DNA from: Nitrospirales bacterium | Lineage (GTDB): Bacteria; Nitrospirota; Nitrospiria; Nitrospirales; UBA8639 | Assembly: GCA_009377845.1 (NCBI GenBank) | Contig: WHTE01000003.1 | Location: forward strand, 1 to 60,477 | DNA length: 60,477 bases | Direction: 5' to 3' | In this document: positions 24,662-33,536 of the stretch, in pieces | How positions within the stretch are numbered: position 1 is the first letter of the stretch | How the letters are laid out: each line of letters begins with the position of its first letter | Notes under the pieces: model-generated | The model's database searches: none | What the model saw: the letters and a program-made list of their open reading frames with translations, nothing else | Told to the model about the DNA's origin: nothing | Position numbers and translations under genes: made by a program

Positions 24662-26047
24662 CTAGACAGGCGGCAATTTTCCGGCAAGTTCCTCAGCGGG
24701 GTAAGTGAGAATTTCAGCAAGGGTGGGATGGTAATGAGGCATGCGGAGAAGATCGTGGACCGTGCCATGGAAATACATGATGGCAATCAGTTCATGGATG
24801 AGTTCCGAGGCTTCCGGCCCGACGATGTGAGCACCGAGAATCTCACCCGACTGAGGATGACAGAGTACTTTCACGTGTCCGTACGTTTCACCCAGGCAGA
24901 GAGACTTTCCATGGTCGTTAAAGGGGTAGGAAGCGACGAGATAGGGAAGGTGGCGGTGTCGACATTCCCGTTCGGACAACCCGACGCTGGCCACTTGGGG
25001 ATCGGTAAAGACGACCTGGGTTTTGAGACGATCATGATAGTGTTTGGGAGGCTGATGCGGATGAACCGCGTTCCATCCGGCAATTTCGCCCTCTTCAATA
25101 GCAATATGGACGATTTCATGCAAGCCATTCACGTCTCCAACGGCAAAGATATGTGGTTGAGAGGTTCTCATCTCCTTGTTTACCAGGATTGCTTTCTTTT
25201 GAGTGGCCACCTTAGCTGCTTCCAAATTGAGCCGGTCGATATTCGGGCGGCGGCCTAGCGCCTGGAGGATCGTTGTGGCGGTGACTTGCCGAGGTTGGCA
25301 TTGATGCAGGAAGTGAACGGTTTTCTGTCCGCCGGCAGTACTGATATGTTGGATTTGCGTGTTGGTGTAGACGTGCATGCCTTCTGCCTGGAAATGTGCT
25401 TCAACTGGCCGAACGAGATCTTCGTCTGCTTGCGAGAGGATGTGGGCGCTTCGTTGAAGCAGCGTCACCTCTATTCCGATGCGTGCAAAAAATTGCCCCA
25501 GTTCCAGTGCAACAGGTCCGCCGCCCAGGACAATCATAGATTCCGGGATGGTGTCAAGCTCTAACGCCTCATCGCTCGTGAGGTAGCCGGCCTCTTCTAA
25601 TCCTGGAATGGCGATGCGCGAGACCACGGATCCTGTAGCGATGATATAGGCTTTTGCGGATAACCGGTGCGGTCCGGCTTGGATGATGGTGGGCGAAACG
25701 AAATGTGCGCGTTCCTGGTAGAGGGTAAATCGGGGATGTTGGAGTGCTTGAATTCGATCTTCAGCAAATTCCTTGATTAACCGATTTTTTCGGTCAATTA
25801 TGGCGGCGAGGTTGACTTGGAGATTAGCTGAGTGTAGACCGAATTCCGGAGCTCGACGAATCAGGGCCGCGATATCGGATGAGCGGAGGATGGCTTTGGA
25901 CGGCATGCACCCGCGTAAAATACAGAGTCCGCCCAACGGCCCCTGGTCGACAATGCCGACATTGGCGCCTTCCGCCTGTGCTGTGCGAGCTGCGGCATAG
26001 CCGGCCGATCCTCCTCCAATAATGATGACATCATGCGAACCGGTCAT
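24662..26047 (-). CDS. Dihydrolipoyl dehydrogenase-like flavoprotein
   Basis: A 461-residue class I pyridine nucleotide-disulfide oxidoreductase: IIIGGGSAGYAAARTAQAEGA (FAD), GGLCILRGCMPSKA (redox C-x4-C), ATGSVVSR, GGGPVALELGQFFARIG (NAD(P)H), AVGDVNGLHEIVHIA and the C-terminal catalytic HYHPTLAEIL with His-Glu. It is a second, distinct paralogue of the MerA-like enzyme 1.4 kb away and not beside any 2-oxoacid dehydrogenase genes, so a role other than PDH/OGDH E3 is likely. Start at ATG 26047 is the best match to family ends; upstream codons remain open. Confidence 0.85.
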   Translation of the reverse strand: MTGSHDVIIIGGGSAGYAAARTAQAEGANVGIVDQGPLGGLCILRGCMPSKAILRSSDIAALIRRAPEFGLHSANLQVNLAAIIDRKNRLIKEFAEDRIQALQHPRFTLYQERAHFVSPTIIQAGPHRLSAKAYIIATGSVVSRIAIPGLEEAGYLTSDEALELDTIPESMIVLGGGPVALELGQFFARIGIEVTLLQRSAHILSQADEDLVRPVEAHFQAEGMHVYTNTQIQHISTAGGQKTVHFLHQCQPRQVTATTILQALGRRPNIDRLNLEAAKVATQKKAILVNKEMRTSQPHIFAVGDVNGLHEIVHIAIEEGEIAGWNAVHPHQPPKHYHDRLKTQVVFTDPQVASVGLSERECRHRHLPYLVASYPFNDHGKSLCLGETYGHVKVLCHPQSGEILGAHIVGPEASELIHELIAIMYFHGTVHDLLRMPHYHPTLAEILTYPAEELAGKLPPV

Positions 26048-26095
26048 GCGGAACAATCGTCCTTTCTGTTCCCTGTAAAAGACAAGAGGTGTCGA

Positions 26096-26548
26096 ATGCA
26101 AGATTTGATATTAAGCATGAAGAGATCCAACGAAGCCAAACGTCTGCCTTGGCGGTCTGTGCTCCTTGTGATGATGTGTTGGTTGGCCGTGAGTGGGTGT
26201 TTGCCCAAGACGGTTCCCCTGGCTTCCCTGCCGATGGATCATCCAAAGGCTGCGCACTTGAATCTGCAAGGGATTGATCGGTATCAAGCTGGGCAATGGG
26301 CGGAAGCCATCGAATTGTTTGACGCGGCATTGCTCATTGATCCTGACTTTGTGGAAGCCCATTTTAATGCGGCCCTGACGCTGCATCAACTGGAGCGGCA
26401 TGAGGAAGCGACTGAGCATTTTCGACGGGCAGGAGAATTGGATCCCCGGAACAAGGCCATTGTGGACTCCGCGTTGTATCGGAATCATTTGGGACTGTCT
26501 GATACGCTAGAGCGCCATTTGAATGGGGGATATCGCTATCAGCGTTAA
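26096..26548 (+). CDS. TPR lipoprotein
   Basis: A 150-residue protein. The N-terminus has a basic stretch (KRSNEAKRLPWR), hydrophobic VLLVMMCWLAVSGC with lipobox VSGC, then three TPR helices: HLNLQGIDRYQAGQWAEAIEL, AHFNAALTLHQLERHEEAT, FRRAGELDPRNKAIV. AGAGG at 26085-26089 supports ATG 26096; an ATG at 26117 would give a more usual signal length. The gene is divergent from the Lpd-like gene, sharing a very short intergenic region. Confidence 0.75.
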   Translation: MQDLILSMKRSNEAKRLPWRSVLLVMMCWLAVSGCLPKTVPLASLPMDHPKAAHLNLQGIDRYQAGQWAEAIELFDAALLIDPDFVEAHFNAALTLHQLERHEEATEHFRRAGELDPRNKAIVDSALYRNHLGLSDTLERHLNGGYRYQR

Positions 26549-26613
26549 TGGCTGATTGGTCAGTGGGGCAGTGCGAGAAGGTGCTCCTCTTTTGATTCAT
26601 TTAAGCCAATGTC

Positions 26614-28122
26614 TTAGAGAGGGGCAGCAAGTTTCTGTCTAATCTCTTGGATTTTGGCGATGAGCACTTCCACCTGATAGGGTTTTTGGATAAAAGTCGC
26701 AATGCCCGAGTTGTGAAATCGTTTCATGGCTTCTTCTTCGGAATATCCGCTCGACAGGATCACCGGGACCGTGGGGTTCAGGCTTTGAATCCGATCAAAA
26801 AATTGTTGGCCATCCATATTCGGCATTGTGAGATCCAGGAGCACGGCCATGATGTCTTTCTGGTGTTGTTGGAAAACCTCAACTCCGACTTTGCCATCCG
26901 AGGCGACTAAGGTTTCCAATCCCATTTCTTGAAAGATCATCGAACACGCCATCCTGACGTCTTCTTCGTCATCGACTACTAGCACCACGGGTTTCCTCTG
27001 TAGGGAGGAGTGTTGTTCAGGAATCGAGAAGGTCGGCGCTTTCTTCGTCGAGAAATTCGGGGTGGTGGCGGGAAATATTAATGTGAATTCCGTGCCGACA
27101 TCTGGTTGGCTCCGGACGGCAATCGTGGCGGTATGAGCCTGAGCGATTCCCAGAAGGGTTGCGAGTCCCAACCCCCGCCCAGGAAATTTTGTTGAAAAAA
27201 ATGGATCGAAAATTTTCGGGATCATATCAGGGGCCATCCCGCAACCCGTGTCATGGATGGTCAATGCGACACCCCGGTCTGCCGGGAGATCTCCAATGAC
27301 ATACCAACTGTGGAAATTCTCTGTTGTGGGCTTCCATTCGGACGTACGAAGCGTGATGATCCCATCGTGTTCTCCACTGGCCTCCGATGCGTTCGTCACG
27401 ATATTGATAATGATTTGGCGCAATTGTGCCTGATCTGCTCGAATCGGCGGAAGTGAGGGGGCGAGATCGTATTCGAATGTGAGTCGTTTGGAAATGGTCG
27501 CCCGGAGAAAAGGGGTCATGTCCTTGAGGAGCTTCGAGAGCTGGACGACTTGAAAATCCAATTTGGTCTGCCCGGCAAAGATCAACATTTGATTTGCCAA
27601 TTCCCCGCCACGAAGGCCGGCTTTTTCAATGAAGGTCAAGTGCTCTCGTGCCGGAGCGTCTTGAGGAAGAGAGCGAAGGGCTAGGCCGGAGCGGGCCACA
27701 ATGGTCATAAGGAGATTGTTGAAATCATGGGCGATGCCGCCAGCTAAGACACCCAGGCTTTCCAATTTTTGTGAGTATTGCCGTTCGATTTCATGACGGC
27801 GTCGTTCTTCTTCGGCTTTTCGCCGTTCTGTCACATCACGAAGAGAGGCCAAATACGCGGGCTCCTCCTCCCACTCAATTGGGACCACCCGCATTTCCAC
27901 GGGAGTCGATCGTCCGTTTTCACTTAAGATTTCTATTTCGGTGGTACGGTTTTCCGTAACCGGGAACCCAAAGGGGGCTCCGAGTAGTTGTTCTGATGTA
28001 CGTTGGAAGAGCTGCTCTGCTGCCGGATTGGTAAATCGGATGAGCCCATCTGTTCCGACAATGACTACGCCATCAATAATATGATGGATGAGAAGGCGAA
28101 AATGCTTTTTGTGATTTCCCAA
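26614..28122 (-). CDS. Hybrid sensor histidine kinase (PAS-HisKA-HATPase-REC)
   Basis: A 502-residue soluble signalling protein. Domains in order: PAS (IIDGVVIVGTDGLIRFTNPAA), histidine kinase with phospho-His in GGIAHDFNNLLM, ATP-binding N, G1 and G2 boxes (NIVTNASEAS, DTGCGMAPDMIPKIFDPFF, GRGLGLATLLG), and a C-terminal receiver with phospho-Asp in LLDLTMPNMDG and Lys in FIQKPYQ. No membrane helix, so it senses a cytoplasmic signal through PAS. Output is through the receiver, presumably to an unlinked phosphotransfer partner. The REC-GGDEF-EAL gene lies upstream on the same strand. Confidence 0.92.
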   Translation of the reverse strand: MGNHKKHFRLLIHHIIDGVVIVGTDGLIRFTNPAAEQLFQRTSEQLLGAPFGFPVTENRTTEIEILSENGRSTPVEMRVVPIEWEEEPAYLASLRDVTERRKAEEERRRHEIERQYSQKLESLGVLAGGIAHDFNNLLMTIVARSGLALRSLPQDAPAREHLTFIEKAGLRGGELANQMLIFAGQTKLDFQVVQLSKLLKDMTPFLRATISKRLTFEYDLAPSLPPIRADQAQLRQIIINIVTNASEASGEHDGIITLRTSEWKPTTENFHSWYVIGDLPADRGVALTIHDTGCGMAPDMIPKIFDPFFSTKFPGRGLGLATLLGIAQAHTATIAVRSQPDVGTEFTLIFPATTPNFSTKKAPTFSIPEQHSSLQRKPVVLVVDDEEDVRMACSMIFQEMGLETLVASDGKVGVEVFQQHQKDIMAVLLDLTMPNMDGQQFFDRIQSLNPTVPVILSSGYSEEEAMKRFHNSGIATFIQKPYQVEVLIAKIQEIRQKLAAPL

Positions 28123-28588
28123 GGCTTTCTCCTTGGTTTGAGGCTCAAAATTGGGCGGAATGAGATTTGCGACAACCCATCATTAACTCATTGGGGTTGG
28201 TACAGATGAAAAATGACAAGAGGACTTATTCAAGGATTCTTGTTGATTGGCCTCCATGGGAACAGGCTATTGGTCTGTGCCTTCCTGTCATGTGACGGTT
28301 CTTCGTAGGGGAGTCAACATCTGATTCTTTGAGGGTCCCTAAAGGGCGGTGTAATGTATTCGATCGTTCATCAAGAGTTGTGGATCAACGGGGCGATGGC
28401 TGACAGGAGAAAATTACAATAGATAGATAGATAGATGGATGATCATACGACGGCCGCGAAAACATTGCAAGAATTTCCCATAGGAAACAATAGGAAAGGG
28501 TTGACGATAGCTGTTGAATATCCTGGCAATCTGAGCTAAAACTCACCGAGGAAAGGAGGGCAACGCAACCAGGGTGGGTACCTCATGT
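28123..28588. other. Non-coding gap with tetranucleotide repeat
   Basis: No gene. It contains (AGAT)4 at 28421-28436 followed by GGAT, and short A/G-rich runs. The promoter of the hybrid kinase must lie at the 28123 end. Confidence 0.5.
28421..28436. repeat. (AGAT)4 tetranucleotide repeat
   Basis: Four exact AGAT units in intergenic DNA, then a degenerate GGAT. Short tandem repeats can vary in length by slippage, and this one lies about 300 bases upstream of the kinase start. Confidence 0.8.
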
Positions 28589-30295
28589 TTAGGCAAACGC
28601 CGCTTCAAATTTTTTTTGGGTATGCACCATGTGCAGGGCGCTCTCATTGGCCGGGAGTGGCGGGGCGATAAAATACCCTTGCATGGCATCGCATCCATGT
28701 TCTTCCAAAAAATCCGCTTGTTCTTGTGTTTCTACCCCTTCGGCGATGACTTGTAGCCCCAGGGCTTTGCCTAAAGAAATGACGGCATCGACTATAGCCG
28801 CATCGTTGGCATTGTGTGGCAGATGTTGAATGAGGCTTTGGTCGAGTTTGATGCCGTCCACCGGAAATGACTTCAGATACCGAAGTGAGGCATAACCCGC
28901 TCCAAAATCATCAATGTAGAGATGGACGCCCATATTTTTGATTTCGCGGAGCGTCTGGAGAGTTTCTTCCGTTTCATGAATCAGAAATGTCTCTGTGAGT
29001 TCCAGTTTGAGGTTTTTCGGATCCAGGTGTGAGCTTTGGAGAATATCTTGGATTAAGGCAGGTAAATTGCCATGATGGATCTGCCGGGCCGAAAGATTAA
29101 CTGCGACCCGTGGAGCCGGGAACCCTTGCTTCTCCCAATATTTGGCTTGTTTGCTGGCTGCTCGCAGCACCCATTCTCCGATAGGAATAATCATGCCATT
29201 TTCTTCAGCTTGGGGAATGAAATGGTTAGGACCGACAAGCCCTTGGTACGGGTGATGCCAACGCAATAATGCCTCCATGCCGATCACTTGTTTCGTGCCA
29301 AAGTCAAATTGTGGCTGATAGTGAAGGAGGAATTCTTGTTTGGCCAAGGCTCGACGGAGTTCGACTTCGAGGGTCGAGCCGTCGAGTCCAGCGGTCTTCA
29401 TGCCGGCCGTGTAAAATTGATAATTATTTCCGCCTTGCGCCTTGGCCCGGTACATAGCGGCGTCAGCATGGGATAAGAGCTCCTGGGGGTTGGCGCTATC
29501 CCAGGGATAGATGGTGATCCCGAGGCTTCCGGTCACATGGAGTTGGTGTTGGTTGACGATGACAGGTTGAGCCAGAAGATGAAGTATGCGGTGAGCGACA
29601 GAGGCAACATCTTCGACGGAAATAATTTGTTCCAGGAGGACCGCAAATTCGTCTCCCCCTAATCGGACTCCCGTATCAATTTCTCTGATACATTTTTTGA
29701 TTCTTGTGGCCACGGTTTTGAGTAAGGAATCCCCGCAATCATGGCCGAGAGAGTCGTTGATCTCTTTGAAATGATCGAGGTCCAAAAACATCAACGCCAT
29801 TGCCGTGTCGTTTCGATTACATCGAGCCACGGCGCAATTTAAGCGTTCATAAAAAAGGCCACGATTAGCTAGCCCGGTCAGATGGTCATAATGAGCCAGT
29901 TGAGGAATGCGTTGGGTTGCCCGATGGCGTTCTATGGCGTATCGAACAGCTCTGCAAAGAGTAGAACTGCTGGTCTGGCCTTTGATTAAGTAGTCCTGGG
30001 CTCCACTTTTCACTGCTTGAATTGCCCGGTCTTCGTCTTCAACCCCACTCAGAATCAGAATCGGCGCTCCAGGACAATATTGGATGAACTGCGGAATTGA
30101 TTCAAAGGATTTGCCGTCCGGTAAGTGCAAATCCAGAATAATAGCCTGAAACGGGTGTTTTTGGACGAGGTCTAGAGCGCCGCTGACGGAAGGACTGTGC
30201 TCCAAGGTAAATTGGTTTTGGAGCCCCTCCTTCAGCATATTTTTAATAACCAAAGCCTCTTTTTGATCATCTTCCACCAACAGAAGCGTAATCAT
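28589..30295 (-). CDS. Response regulator with GGDEF and EAL domains
   Basis: A 568-residue protein: receiver (LLLVEDDQKEA, phospho-Asp in IILDLHLPDGK, Lys in DYLIKGQ), GGDEF (DHLTGLANRGLFYERL, FLDLDHFKEINDSLGHDCGD, intact RLGGDEFAVLL), and EAL (intact MEALLRWHHP, VAVNLSARQ, LELTET, IDDFGAGYASL, KLDQSLI, VIAEGVET). Both catalytic signatures are complete, so it could both make and cleave cyclic di-GMP under phosphorylation control. Residue RxxD I-site is not obvious (RIKKCIREIDTGVRLGG region). Upstream on the same strand is the hybrid kinase's non-coding gap. Confidence 0.92.
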   Translation of the reverse strand: MITLLLVEDDQKEALVIKNMLKEGLQNQFTLEHSPSVSGALDLVQKHPFQAIILDLHLPDGKSFESIPQFIQYCPGAPILILSGVEDEDRAIQAVKSGAQDYLIKGQTSSSTLCRAVRYAIERHRATQRIPQLAHYDHLTGLANRGLFYERLNCAVARCNRNDTAMALMFLDLDHFKEINDSLGHDCGDSLLKTVATRIKKCIREIDTGVRLGGDEFAVLLEQIISVEDVASVAHRILHLLAQPVIVNQHQLHVTGSLGITIYPWDSANPQELLSHADAAMYRAKAQGGNNYQFYTAGMKTAGLDGSTLEVELRRALAKQEFLLHYQPQFDFGTKQVIGMEALLRWHHPYQGLVGPNHFIPQAEENGMIIPIGEWVLRAASKQAKYWEKQGFPAPRVAVNLSARQIHHGNLPALIQDILQSSHLDPKNLKLELTETFLIHETEETLQTLREIKNMGVHLYIDDFGAGYASLRYLKSFPVDGIKLDQSLIQHLPHNANDAAIVDAVISLGKALGLQVIAEGVETQEQADFLEEHGCDAMQGYFIAPPLPANESALHMVHTQKKFEAAFA

Positions 30296-30855
30296 GGGTG
30301 AATCTTTCCCCCTGCCTGCATGTGGGACTACAGGGCCTTATTGGTTATTTGTGGAGTTCCGTCATTTGTCATCTTGTCGGATGTTTTGGCGTATTCTTGA
30401 GAATTCCTGTTACATTTTGTCTCAGAAACCTTTGGAAAACCTCTTCATATTGAGGCCGTAAAAGTTTTGTAATAATTTAAAAAATGCAATAAAATCGACA
30501 TATTCATTAGGTTTTTACTCGTATTGAATTTAATTATATTATTAGGAAATTTAACTTTACTTTATATGCAGAAATTTAGTATATTTCTATCAAAGTACGC
30601 GTTTTTGCAGTATCTTCGATTTTCTCAAGCAATAGGTCTTTTTTCTGGTTTCGCCTCGAAAGCGGATGACGTATTCTCTTTACAACGGAGGCGAATCTCT
30701 CTTGATCCGTATTTCAGGTAGTTTTTCCCAAAACAGTTCCTGTAAGGGTTAAATAAGTGAGCTAGGGGTTTCTCTGTTGTGAGGGAAATCATCGTATTGA
30801 TGTGAAAAGTGCTATGATATGATTGGTATAGCTATTAATTTTTAAGGAGCCACGT
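30296..30855. promoter_or_regulatory. AT-rich upstream region of rpoD
   Basis: 560 bases without a gene. By direct count the 120 bases at 30481-30600 hold only 26 G/C (22 percent), far lower than the neighbourhood. TTGATG at 30797 and TATGAT at 30818 could be a promoter with a short 15-base spacer. AAGGAGCC at 30843 is the rpoD ribosome site. The AT-rich island may help promoter opening or bind a nucleoid protein. Confidence 0.5.
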
Positions 30856-32679
30856 ATGGGGAAGACAGCGTCATTGCCAGAGGTGATACAGCGATTAATT
30901 GAGATTGGGAAGCCCAAGGGGCATGTGACTATTAAGGACTTGACTCATATTCTCCCAGCCGATCAGATCACCTCTGACCAATTGCATACGATTTTGAGTG
31001 AGTTGCACGAGGTCAATCTTCAGGTGATTGATCCCTCAAAGCGAACGGCCTTGCAGTTGGCTTCTCTCAAGAAAAGTGCGGGGCAAGAGGATTCTGATGA
31101 TTCAGAAGAGGAAACGGATTCTTCCTTGGATATTGATTTAACCCCTGGAGAACCCACTCGTATCGATGACCCGGTTCGGTTGTATTTGAAAGAAATGGGG
31201 CGGGTGCCGCTCCTCACTCGTGAAGGTGAAATTGAACTTGCAAAGCACATTGAGGAAGGCAAGCGTGAACTGGCTTGTGCTGTCTATGGTATGCCGGTGA
31301 ATATCCAGTACCTCGAATCACTTCATGACCAATTAAAACAAGAGGAGATTCGTGTTCGGGATATCGTGCTTTTGCAGGAAACATTGGAGGAAGAGGAAGT
31401 TGAAGAAGAGGCTGTTGCCAGTGAACAGGAGGATGAAGAGCTTCGGCTCCGTACCCTAGAGAGTTTGGCAACCGTTCGAAAGCTTGGGCGAAGTCTGCTC
31501 TCTCTCTATTCTCAGAATCGAGAAGGGCAAACGACTAAAAATACGAAGACACAACTTGAGAAGCGTCGAGTGAGTATTATCGATCAATTCGTGGATCAAA
31601 TCGAGGCCCTCAATCTGCATCAGCGTGTCAAGGATCAAATGTTAAAACGAGTCAAAGAGGTAGGTCAGGAGATTCGGTCGATTGAAATGATCACCGCTCG
31701 TAATATGAAAAAGCTTGGGTTTGTTGGACAGGAAGGCATGCAAGTTATTGGGAAAAAATCCCGAGTGACCTCTAAGGGAAGCTCACTCAAACGTAAACAT
31801 CAAGTGACTCCGGAAGAAATCGAACGGTTAAAAGAGGAGATTGAGACGGGTAAATCTACCATTCAACGCATCCAAGATGGTGTGCTGTTTATGCCGATGG
31901 ATGAATTTACCGCTGCCCTGACTATCCTGGAGACCGCCGAGGACAAGGTAAAACGAGGGAAAGCCCAGTTGATCGAGGCCAATTTACGGTTAGTGGTCAG
32001 TATTGCGCGAAAATATACGAATCGGGGTTTGCAATTCATTGACTTGATCCAAGAGGGAAATATCGGGTTGATGCGGGCCGTAGACAAATTTGAGTATCAA
32101 CGTGGATATAAATTTAGCACCTATGCCACATGGTGGATTCGGCAAGGCGTGACTCGTGCTATTGCGGATCAAGCCCGTACCATCAGAATTCCCGTGCACA
32201 TGATTGAGGCCAATACCAAATTAGCTCGGACTGCGAGGCAATTGGTGCAACAATTAGGTCGCGAACCGACCCCTGAAGAAATCGCCGAACGGATGGGGTT
32301 AACCCCTGAAAAAGTCAGAATGATGCTGGATATTTCCAAGGGTACGATTTCTCTTGAAACGCCTATCGGAGAAAAAGAGGATAGCCAGTTAGGGGACTTG
32401 ATTGAAGATAAAAATGCGGTCTCTCCCATGGATGCTGCAAACCGGTATGACCTGCAACGTCAGATTGCCAATGCCTTAGGAGTGCTGACTCCCCGCGAAG
32501 AGACGGTGATCCGGAAGCGATTCGGGATCGGCGATAGCACAGATCATACGCTCGAAGAAATTGGTCAAGATTTTGATGTGACCCGGGAGCGGATTCGTCA
32601 GATTGAAGCCAAAGCCTTAAAGAAACTTCGTCATCCAAGTTGTAGCCACAAACTTCGGAGTTTGGTGGATCATCTCTAA
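30856..32679 (+). CDS. rpoD: Primary RNA polymerase sigma factor RpoD
   Basis: A 607-residue group 1 sigma-70. Region 1.1 spans about residues 8-60; the acidic stretch ([12 protein letters not shown]) follows; region 1.2 [21 protein letters not shown]; non-conserved insert with EEEEVEEE near 180; then the 2.1-2.4 core ([42 protein letters not shown]), region 3 and region 4 with [17 protein letters not shown] and [14 protein letters not shown]. It directs transcription of housekeeping genes. dnaG, its usual partner, is not adjacent. A clear terminator follows at 32708-32742. Confidence 0.95.
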   Translation: MGKTASLPEVIQRLIEIGKPKGHVTIKDLTHILPADQITSDQLHTILSELHEVNLQVIDPSKRTALQLASLKKSAGQEDSDDSEEETDSSLDIDLTPGEPTRIDDPVRLYLKEMGRVPLLTREGEIELAKHIEEGKRELACAVYGMPVNIQYLESLHDQLKQEEIRVRDIVLLQETLEEEEVEEEAVASEQEDEELRLRTLESLATVRKLGRSLLSLYSQNREGQTTKNTKTQLEKRRVSIIDQFVDQIEALNLHQRVKDQMLKRVKEVGQEIRSIEMITARNMKKLGFVGQEGMQVIGKKSRVTSKGSSLKRKHQVTPEEIERLKEEIETGKSTIQRIQDGVLFMPMDEFTAALTILETAEDKVKRGKAQLIEANLRLVVSIARKYTNRGLQFIDLIQEGNIGLMRAVDKFEYQRGYKFSTYATWWIRQGVTRAIADQARTIRIPVHMIEANTKLARTARQLVQQLGREPTPEEIAERMGLTPEKVRMMLDISKGTISLETPIGEKEDSQLGDLIEDKNAVSPMDAANRYDLQRQIANALGVLTPREETVIRKRFGIGDSTDHTLEEIGQDFDVTRERIRQIEAKALKKLRHPSCSHKLRSLVDHL

Positions 32680-32707
32680 ACTGAAGCAATTAAAGGGTGG
32701 GATGGTC

Positions 32708-32742
32708 AAAGCCCCGTCATGCAAATGACGGGGCTTTTTTTT
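32708..32742 (+). terminator. Rho-independent terminator of rpoD
   Basis: A perfect GC-rich stem, AAAGCCCCGTCAT with ATGACGGGGCTTT around the loop GCAA, followed by eight T residues. Confidence 0.93.
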
Positions 32743-32861
32743 GCCGTATCCTTGTTACTTTAAGACATGGATGCTCTGCCCTGCATTCTTTACGACATGT
32801 CCCTCTCACTCTTCATTTCCCCTTCTCGGTTCAGGTATTGAGATGGTAAGATTTCCCTAAT

Positions 32862-33536
32862 ATGCGTATTTTAGTTGTGGAAGATGAACCGAAAGTTGCG
32901 TCCTTCATCCGGCGAGCGTTGGAAGAGGAAAGTTATGCCGTGGATGTCTGTGCCGATGGGCCGGGAGGGTTGGATTGGGCCCAAACGGTGAATTATGACT
33001 TGATTATTTTAGATTTAATGTTGCCAGGATTGCCGGGAGTTGAAGTGCTCAAACGCGCCCGCGTTGCGGGTGTCAAAACCCCAGTCCTTGTTTTAACGGC
33101 ACGTTCCGAGGTGGATCAACGGGTTAAGGGCTTGGATGCTGGAGCGGATGATTATTTAACGAAACCCTTTGCGATTGAAGAATTGCTTGCCAGAGCTCGA
33201 GCACTCCTTCGTCGGGCCGGCGGCGTACCAACCGGAATTCTCCAGGTGGATGATGTGGTGTTAAATCCTGTTACGCGTGAAGTGACTCGTGGGGGGCAAC
33301 GCCTCGAATTTACGACCAAAGAATACGCTCTCTTGGAATATTTAATGCGAAATGCCGGTCGGGTCTTGACGCGCTCAATGATTACCGAGCATGTGTGGGA
33401 TCTGGATTTTGACACGTTTACCAATGTGATTGATGTGTATATCAGTTACTTGCGAAACAAAATTGATAAAGGACGTGAACGAAGTCTGATTCACACTGTT
33501 CGAGGAAGCGGGTATATGATGAGGTCTGACGGGTGA
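32862..33536 (+). CDS. OmpR/CusR-family response regulator
   Basis: A 224-residue response regulator: receiver with acidic pocket VVEDEPKVA, phospho-Asp in LIILDLMLPGLPG, Thr in VLTARSE and Lys in DDYLTKPF, then a winged-helix DNA-binding domain (FTTKEYALLEYLMRNAGRVLT and VYISYLRNKIDKG, RGSGYMMR). The GTG of the histidine kinase overlaps its TGA, so both are made together. The overall look is like metal-stress (CusR/PcoR) regulators, but the signal is not known. Confidence 0.92.
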   Translation: MRILVVEDEPKVASFIRRALEEESYAVDVCADGPGGLDWAQTVNYDLIILDLMLPGLPGVEVLKRARVAGVKTPVLVLTARSEVDQRVKGLDAGADDYLTKPFAIEELLARARALLRRAGGVPTGILQVDDVVLNPVTREVTRGGQRLEFTTKEYALLEYLMRNAGRVLTRSMITEHVWDLDFDTFTNVIDVYISYLRNKIDKGRERSLIHTVRGSGYMMRSDG

